Positions 58,560 through 64,000 of a stretch of 64,000 bases of DNA are shown here, piece by piece; positions within the stretch are counted from its first letter, which is position 1, and the number at the start of each line of letters is the position of its first letter. Position numbers and translations under genes: made by a program. The notes under the pieces are model-generated. The model had not been told where the DNA came from. It made no database searches and saw only the letters and a list, made by a program, of their open reading frames with translations. The stretch lies in NCBI GenBank assembly GCA_022566535.1, contig JADFIR010000001.1, positions 112,195 to 176,194 of the forward strand. Reading direction: 5' to 3'. The DNA comes from Planctomycetota bacterium (GTDB taxonomy: Bacteria > Planctomycetota > Phycisphaerae > Phycisphaerales > SM1A02).

Positions 58560-59702
58560 GTGCGAAACGGATTCGATGTGATTGTCGTCGGTGTGGGGGC
58601 CATGGGCTCCGCGGCCTGCTACCAGCTCGCCGCTCGTGGTGCGAGTGTGCTCGGCCTGGAGCAGTTCGGAATCCCCAACACGCTAGGCAGCTCGCACGGC
58701 GAGTCGCGAATGCTGCGTCTGTGCTATTTCGAGCATCCCGACTACGTGCCGCTGCTGCAACGAGCCTGTGAGCTGTGGGCCCGGCTCGAACATGAAAGTG
58801 CTCGCAAGCTGTTGCACACGACCGGCGGCATTTACATGGGCCGGCCCGACAGTGAGTTCATCAGCGGCACGCTGCGTTCGGCCGTGCAGCACCGCTTGGC
58901 GCACGAATCGCTGGATCACGCCCAGCTTGCCCATCGCTTCGGCCAGTTCAACTTGCCGCAGGATTATGTCGGCGTATACGAGCCGGGTGCGGGTCTGCTG
59001 CTGCCGGAGCGTGTGATTTCGGCCCACGCCGAGCTGGCCATGCGGCGCGGCGCCGTTGTGCACGGCCAGGAGCCGGTTCGTGATTGGCAGGCGGGTGACG
59101 ACGGCGTGGTGGTCCACACCGATCGTGCGACCTATCACGCTAATCACCTCGTTGTCAGTGGCGGGGCGTGGAGCAGCCGGCTGCTGGGCGATCTCGGCGT
59201 CGAGCTGGTGGTGACCCGGCAGGTCGTCGGCTGGGTCTGGCCGAAGCGCCCGGAACTCTTTGAGCTGGGCGCGCTACCCGTTTGGGCCATCGACGATCCG
59301 CGCCGCGGCCAGCCTGGGCTGCTGTACGGCTTCCCGATGCTGCCGGAAACCCCCGGTCTGAAGGTTGCTTATCACTTCCCAGGCGAACCGACGACGCCGG
59401 ACACCATCGACCGCCAGGTCCTGCCCGGAGATGAAGACGACTTTCGCCCGGCTCTTCGGCGCTTCATTCCCGACGCCGACGGCCCGCTGCTCTCGATGCA
59501 CGTTTGCATGTACACCAACACCCCCGATTCGCATTTCATCATTGACCGCCATCCCGCGCACGATCGCGTGACGCTTGCCTGCGGGTTTTCGGGTCATGGC
59601 TTCAAGTTCGCCAGCGTGATTGGTGAGGCGCTCGCCGACCTGGCGCTCACCGGCCGGACCGATCTGCCGATCGAGTTCCTGGGATTAGGCCGGTTTGGGT
59701 GA
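58560..59702 (+). CDS. Monomeric sarcosine oxidase / N-methyl amino acid oxidase family flavoprotein
   Basis: This 380-residue FAD-dependent oxidase demethylates N-methyl amino acids. The N-terminal dinucleotide motif is VIVVGVGAMGSAACYQLAAR. The SSHGESRMLRLCY segment and a conserved Cys in SMHVCMYTNTPDSHFIIDRH, the site of covalent flavin attachment in MSOX enzymes, are present, as is GFSGHGFKFASVIGE. The start is GTG 58560. A REP-like palindrome separates it from the convergent proA. Confidence 0.9.
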   Translation: MRNGFDVIVVGVGAMGSAACYQLAARGASVLGLEQFGIPNTLGSSHGESRMLRLCYFEHPDYVPLLQRACELWARLEHESARKLLHTTGGIYMGRPDSEFISGTLRSAVQHRLAHESLDHAQLAHRFGQFNLPQDYVGVYEPGAGLLLPERVISAHAELAMRRGAVVHGQEPVRDWQAGDDGVVVHTDRATYHANHLVVSGGAWSSRLLGDLGVELVVTRQVVGWVWPKRPELFELGALPVWAIDDPRRGQPGLLYGFPMLPETPGLKVAYHFPGEPTTPDTIDRQVLPGDEDDFRPALRRFIPDADGPLLSMHVCMYTNTPDSHFIIDRHPAHDRVTLACGFSGHGFKFASVIGEALADLALTGRTDLPIEFLGLGRFG

Positions 59703-59721
59703 TAAGAGCATCTGCCCCCGG

Positions 59722-59739
59722 CCCCCGGCAAGCCGGGGG
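59722..59739. repeat. REP-like palindrome between convergent genes
   Basis: The perfect stem CCCCCGGC-AA-GCCGGGGG followed by GCTAAATAC lies in the 49-bp gap between the 3' ends of the oxidase and proA genes and may act as a bidirectional terminator. It matches the REP family at 13154, 13190 and 45739. Confidence 0.8.
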
Positions 59740-59751
59740 CTAAATACAAGA

Positions 59752-61008
59752 TCATTGTCGAATCTGGCCGGTGCCTTGGATGATGTACTTGTAGGTCGTC
59801 AGTTCCTCCAGCCCGCAGGGGCCGCGGGCGTGAAGCTTGCCCGTTGAGATGCCGATCTCCGCGCCCAGCCCGAACTCATACCCGTCAGTGAATCGGCTGG
59901 AGGCGTTGACGTAGACCGTGGCCGAGTCCACGTCGTGCGTGAACCGCAGCGCACCGTCATCATCATCAGTAACAATCACGTCGCTGTGATGCGTGCCGTA
60001 GCGCTCGATGTGGGCGATCGCCGCGTCGAGGTCCCCTACGACGCGAACGGCGAGAATCAGATCGAGATACTCCTCGGACCAGTCGCTTTCCGTGGCCGGG
60101 CCGGCCTGCGGGATGAGCCGGCAGGTGTGCGCATCGCCTCGTATTTCAACACCCTTCGCCACCAGAGCTTTGCCGACGCGCGGCAGAAACTCGTCCGCGA
60201 CCGCTTCGTGTACCAGCAGCGTCTCCATCGCATTGCACACGCCCGGCCGTTGGCACTTCGCGTTCAGAGCGATGCTCATCGCCATATCCAGATCGGCGGC
60301 GCGATCCACATACACATGACACACGCCCTTGTAATGTTTGAGTACTGGGACCTTGGAGTGCTGGGTCACCGCCCGGATCAGGCTCTCGCCGCCGCGAGGG
60401 ATCACGAGGTCCAGGTATTGGTCCATCTGCAGCAGGGCGTGTACTGCAGCCCGATCGGTCGTCGGGACGAGTTGGATGGCATCTTCGGGCAAGCCGGCGG
60501 ATGCGCCCGCGGTGAGCATCGCATCGAGAATGGCGGTGTTGCTGGCCAGTGCTTCGGAGCCGCCGCGGAGGATGACCGCGTTTGAGGCCTTGAAGCATAA
60601 CCCCGCCGCGTCGGCAGTGACATTCGGCCGGGATTCGTAAATCACCGCCAGCACGCCCAGCGGCACCCGCACCTTGCGAATCACCAATCCGTTCGGCCGC
60701 TTGGTGACGCTCATCTCCTCGCCGATCGGATCGCGCAAGTGAGCCACCTCGCGCATGCCCTGGGTCATCGCCTCGATACGCTGCGGATCGAGCAACAAGC
60801 GATCGAGCATGGCCGAGCTGAGACCGTCGGCCTTGGCGGCCGCAACATCACGGGCGTTTGCGGCGGCGATCTTCTCGCCGCTGGACGCGATCCCCTCGGC
60901 CATCGCTTCGAGGATTCGGTTCTTTCCCGTTGCGTCCAGGGCCCTCAACACACGAGCGGCCGAAGCGGCTCGACGGGACATTTCCAGAATCTGATCGTGA
61001 ATGTTCAT
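59752..61008 (-). CDS. proA: Gamma-glutamyl phosphate reductase
   Basis: This 418-residue enzyme reduces glutamyl-5-phosphate to the semialdehyde in proline synthesis. The catalytic Cys lies in NAKCQRPGVCNAMETLLVH, and VPLGVLAVIYESRPNVTADA and GYEFGLGAEIGISTGKLHAR are family signatures. The ATG at 61008 (MNIHDQ) fits the family start; a longer frame to 61110 overlaps proB. proA and proB are divergent, separated by 71 bp, whereas they are often cotranscribed. Confidence 0.94.
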   Translation of the reverse strand: MNIHDQILEMSRRAASAARVLRALDATGKNRILEAMAEGIASSGEKIAAANARDVAAAKADGLSSAMLDRLLLDPQRIEAMTQGMREVAHLRDPIGEEMSVTKRPNGLVIRKVRVPLGVLAVIYESRPNVTADAAGLCFKASNAVILRGGSEALASNTAILDAMLTAGASAGLPEDAIQLVPTTDRAAVHALLQMDQYLDLVIPRGGESLIRAVTQHSKVPVLKHYKGVCHVYVDRAADLDMAMSIALNAKCQRPGVCNAMETLLVHEAVADEFLPRVGKALVAKGVEIRGDAHTCRLIPQAGPATESDWSEEYLDLILAVRVVGDLDAAIAHIERYGTHHSDVIVTDDDDGALRFTHDVDSATVYVNASSRFTDGYEFGLGAEIGISTGKLHARGPCGLEELTTYKYIIQGTGQIRQ

Positions 61009-61079
61009 GGTCCCGTCGATGACTGAGCCGGTACACTTGAACCCTTCGGTTCCCCAGCACGCCGCCGCAGCGCCCCAAC

Positions 61080-62222
61080 ATGGTCGAGACTTCTTCGAAC
61101 CCACCTCCACGCCGTGACTGGGTCGATCATACCGGCCGCGTTGTCGTCAAGATCGGCTCACGAGTGCTGGTTGATGATGATCATATGTTGGCGGAACCTC
61201 GGGTCGCGGCCCTGGTGGCGCAGATGGCGAAGCTGCAAGCCGAGGGACGGGAGGTCATCTGCGTCTCCTCGGGCGCTATTGCGGCGGGCCTGCGAGAGCT
61301 GGGGTTGAGCGGGCGTCCGCGCGACCTGCCTTCGCTGCAAGCGGCCGCGGCAGTTGGGCAAGCCCGCTTGATCGACGTTTATCGAAGGCTGTTCGCCGAG
61401 CATGGTCTGTCGGTGGCTCAGGTGCTGCTGACCCACGCCGATCTGCGGGCCCGAGAGCGCCACCTCAACGCCCGCAACACGTTCAATCGACTTCTGGGCT
61501 GCTCGGTCGTGCCGATCGTCAACGAGAATGACACGGTCGCGGTGGAGGAGATCCGCGTCGGCGACAACGATCTGCTCTCGGCGCTGGTCGCCTGCCTGGT
61601 TCGCGCCGATGTGCTGGTGCTGCTGACCACCGTAGACGGGCTGATGACTCGGTGTGGCGCCGAAGCAGGGCAGGTGATTGGGACGGTCCCGCGGATCACC
61701 TCCGAAACCTACGCCCTGGCGGGGGACTCTGATTCGGACCTGTCCACCGGCGGCATGCGCTCCAAGGTGCAGGCGGCCGAGATGGTCACGCGGGCCGGCG
61801 AATGGGCGGTGATCGCCAACGGCCTGGCGCCGGATGCCTTGCTGCGAATCTTTCAGGGTGAACCATTGGGAACGGTGTTCGAGCCGCACTCTCAGCGCCT
61901 GCGCGGCCGCAAGCGATGGATCGCCTTTTTCAATCATCCGCGTGGAGAGCTGCACGTGGACGCCGGGGCCGTCGAGGCTGTGTGCCGGCAAGGCAAGAGT
62001 CTCCTGCCCGTCGGTCTTAAGGCGGTGACGGGAGACTTCCGGCGAGGCGCCCCGGTGCGAATCATGGATACCCAGGGCGTGGAGATCGCCCGTGGGCTGG
62101 TGAATTATTCGTCCGATCAGTTGCGTCGAATTCTCGGCTGCCACTCCAGCCGGATCGCCGAGATCCTGGGGTGTTGCGAGCACGAGGAGGCGGTCCACCG
62201 CGACAATCTGGCCTTGCGCTAA
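61080..62222 (+). CDS. proB: Glutamate 5-kinase with PUA domain
   Basis: This 380-residue enzyme phosphorylates glutamate in the first step of proline synthesis. The kinase domain has VVVKIGSRVLVDD, ICVSSGAIAAGLRELGLSGR and VPIVNENDTVAVEEI. The C-terminal PUA domain (about 285-370) includes the SLLPVGLKAVTGDFRRGAPV segment. The proline feedback loop residues lie in the kinase domain. The start is ATG 61080; the proA start faces it across 71 bp. Confidence 0.94.
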   Translation: MVETSSNPPPRRDWVDHTGRVVVKIGSRVLVDDDHMLAEPRVAALVAQMAKLQAEGREVICVSSGAIAAGLRELGLSGRPRDLPSLQAAAAVGQARLIDVYRRLFAEHGLSVAQVLLTHADLRARERHLNARNTFNRLLGCSVVPIVNENDTVAVEEIRVGDNDLLSALVACLVRADVLVLLTTVDGLMTRCGAEAGQVIGTVPRITSETYALAGDSDSDLSTGGMRSKVQAAEMVTRAGEWAVIANGLAPDALLRIFQGEPLGTVFEPHSQRLRGRKRWIAFFNHPRGELHVDAGAVEAVCRQGKSLLPVGLKAVTGDFRRGAPVRIMDTQGVEIARGLVNYSSDQLRRILGCHSSRIAEILGCCEHEEAVHRDNLALR

Positions 62223-62281
62223 GGTCGGGCGTGTTTCAGTCCAGCCGAGGCCCCAACCGGCCGATGACTCCCAAAGCGCGC

Positions 62282-62300
62282 ATCTCAGCCCCCCTGAGAT
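62282..62300 (+). promoter_or_regulatory. Hairpin upstream of the charged repeat protein
   Basis: The perfect 7-bp stem ATCTCAG/CTGAGAT with a CCCCC loop lies 28 bp before the GTG start of the next gene and 60 bp after proB. It could end proB transcription or affect leader structure; no T-tract follows. Confidence 0.45.
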
Positions 62301-62327
62301 CGCGTCGGCACCTGGAGGGAGCCGGCT

Positions 62328-64000
62328 GTGGCGAGGAAGAAAGCGACCAACAAGACGACGCGCGCCCCATCACGCCGCAAGACCACCAAGACCGCGGTGA
62401 AGAAGAAGGCGCGCACCAACAAACAGGCTCCCCGATCGGCCACGAAGCGGCCGACCAAGAAGAAGTCCGCGAAGCGAGCGACTGTCAAGAAAGCCTCGGC
62501 CGCGCGCTCCCGCAAGAAATCATCGGTCCCGAGTGGGTCCGACAGTAGAAGCAAGAAGAAGACTGCCGCCCGCAAGAAGGCGCCGGGCGCAAAGGTGAAG
62601 ACGGCTACGAGAAAGAAACCCAAGACGAAAGCGACTCCAACACGAACTGCCTCCCGGCGCCGCAGCAACGTGTCCACTCAGGACCGTTCGCCCGAACCAC
62701 CTCCCATCACCGACTACACCGACCGATCCGATGTTTCCTCACCTTCCGAGGTGATTGAGGAATCGGCATCGATCGCGCCGGCGGCGGTGACCGCCTCCGT
62801 AGCGTTGGCCGAATCACCAGTCGAGCCCATGGCGGAATCGGTGAGGCCGACCGACACCGAAGCCCTCCCCCAACCGCATGATTCGCTGGGCCAGACGCAG
62901 GAGATCGAAGTCGAATCACAAGACCGGGCGGTCGAGCCGATTGAAAATGCAAGGCCGGATGAATCCTTCGAGCGGCCGGCTTCGCCCCAGACCGTCGAAA
63001 CTGAAGTCGAATCTCCTGGCAGCAACGCACCGGCGAATCACCCGTCGTCGGAACCGCTCAGTTTGGATGAGGTCGCAAGCCATCTTGATGAGCTGCTGAA
63101 TGTGTCCACGGTAGCCGAGCCGCAGAAGCCCGATGCGACCGCAGAGCCGCAGGAGAGTTCACCGGCAACGCCGGGCATCGTGGAGACGTCATCCACTGAT
63201 GAATTATCCAATGACGAGGTCAGCGAGCATGAGCCGCAGGTCGGCGAGATCAGCGAACCCACAGATGCCTCGATCCAGCATGCGGCCACAGAGGAGACCG
63301 CATCCGTCGCGTTGGCCGAATCACCTGCCGAACCCGCGGCGGACTCGGCAACGCCGGGCATCGTGGAGACGTCTGCTGATGAATCATCCAATGACAAGGT
63401 GAGCGAGCGCGAGCCGCAGGTCGGCGAGATCAGCGAACCCACGGATGCCTCGATCCAGCAAGCGGCCACCGAGGAGACGGCATCCGACGCTGACGCTGGA
63501 GGCGGCGCCGACTCGATTGGGCCCGGCGCCCAACCGCGCGACGTAGATCAGGCGTCGGCCGAACAGCCGCCCACACCAGCCGAACCTACGGCTGAGCAGC
63601 CCGCGGAGGAAGGTTCCGCCATGGAGGGCCTTGATGATGCGCTTGCCTCCGAGGTCGAGAGCCTGATGGAGGAGGATTTCGAATCGGTCGAACAACGGCT
63701 CGGCAACGATTCGCAAGAGCGAGAAGAGGCCGCTGGATCCGAAAGCCCCACGGCCTCAGACCCGTCCGGACCCAGCGCCGAAGCCGGCACCGCCATTTCG
63801 ACGCCCGATGAGCAACGACCAGCCGAGCCCGGCTCTGAGGAAGGGGTGGCCGATCCATCGTCCTCTACAGGGAAAGATGTTGAGACCGATGAGTTGAATT
63901 CGTCTGCCGCTGCGCTGGCCGAGGGCGCGTCGCCATCGCCGCAGGCCGAGGAGTCAACTCCGCCGAAGGATGAGGCTGCAACGGAAGCCGATCCGCAGTC
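62328..64000 (+). CDS. Polycation-polyanion repeat protein (partial, runs off right edge)
   Basis: An uninterrupted frame runs from GTG 62328 (with GGAGGGA upstream) to the window end, at least 557 codons. Residues 1 to about 118 are extremely Lys/Arg/Ala/Thr-rich, like the tail of histone H1 or AlgP-type proteins (RKKATNKTTRAPSRRKTTKT at the start). The rest is highly acidic and rich in Glu, Asp, Ser, Ala and Pro. A 61-residue unit starting ATPGIVET (63165 and 63348) is repeated, including HEPQVGEISEPTDASIQ. It has no recognised domain. DNA, RNA or polyphosphate binding by the basic part is a guess. Confidence 0.75.
   Translation, partial: MARKKATNKTTRAPSRRKTTKTAVKKKARTNKQAPRSATKRPTKKKSAKRATVKKASAARSRKKSSVPSGSDSRSKKKTAARKKAPGAKVKTATRKKPKTKATPTRTASRRRSNVSTQDRSPEPPPITDYTDRSDVSSPSEVIEESASIAPAAVTASVALAESPVEPMAESVRPTDTEALPQPHDSLGQTQEIEVESQDRAVEPIENARPDESFERPASPQTVETEVESPGSNAPANHPSSEPLSLDEVASHLDELLNVSTVAEPQKPDATAEPQESSPATPGIVETSSTDELSNDEVSEHEPQVGEISEPTDASIQHAATEETASVALAESPAEPAADSATPGIVETSADESSNDKVSEREPQVGEISEPTDASIQQAATEETASDADAGGGADSIGPGAQPRDVDQASAEQPPTPAEPTAEQPAEEGSAMEGLDDALASEVESLMEEDFESVEQRLGNDSQEREEAAGSESPTASDPSGPSAEAGTAISTPDEQRPAEPGSEEGVADPSSSTGKDVETDELNSSAAALAEGASPSPQAEESTPPKDEAATEADPQ

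Overview
This is a GC-rich bacterial chromosome segment with densely packed, mostly short-spaced operons. Several features point to the Planctomycetes, probably the Phycisphaerae: an alternative complex III operon fused to a caa3 oxidase operon, a DUF1569 protein, planctomycete-style porins with an N-terminal coiled coil, IS200-like REP-associated transposases, and an arsS/arsM arsenosugar pair. The taxonomic assignment is inferred from gene content; no rRNA is present.

Layout. 1-13.1 kb is a respiratory operon: actB (cut by the left edge), actC, actD, actE, actF, a small membrane protein, a SCO copper chaperone, and caa3 oxidase subunits II, I, III and IV plus a second subunit III-like protein. 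13.2-18 kb holds DUF3179, heme O synthase (ctaB) and heme A synthase (ctaA), with a perfect CRP/FNR-type palindrome between the divergent ctaB and ctaA. 18-26 kb has a prenyltransferase-repeat protein, greA, a small four-helix membrane protein, a REP-associated transposase, 6-phosphogluconolactonase, a DUF1569 protein, ruvX, a mannose-1-phosphate guanylyltransferase, ruvA and an acyltransferase. 26-35 kb has carB, an orphan nuoH, arsS/arsM and threonine synthase. 35-43 kb has two paralogous porins, an L,D-transpeptidase, 5-formyl-THF cyclo-ligase coupled to a stand-alone RarA C-terminal domain, and glmS.

43-47 kb is an accessory island. It contains a GIY-YIG-like protein between gene remnants, bounded by two nearly identical 88-bp palindromic repeats, and a REP-associated transposase. 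47-64 kb returns to housekeeping genes: an antiporter-like membrane protein, folP, trxA, an S9 peptidase, tRNA-Ala(GGC), a Tat-exported class V aminotransferase, a glycosyltransferase with a decayed methyltransferase pseudogene, a PilZ protein, a sarcosine oxidase-like enzyme, proA/proB, and a very unusual polycation-polyanion protein that runs off the right edge.

The most striking theme is a dense population of small repeats. There are REP-like palindromes (core CCCCGGGC-TT-GCCCGGGG or CCCCCGGC-AA-GCCGGGGG), a two-stem hairpin element with a compensated stem change in three copies, and heptameric or octameric short tandem repeats. Several lie inside coding sequences: carB carries a 90-bp palindromic element and a heptad array in frame, and a REP-associated transposase gene carries a REP-like palindrome just before its HUH motif. 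This suggests an active, frame-tolerant repeat-spreading system in this lineage.
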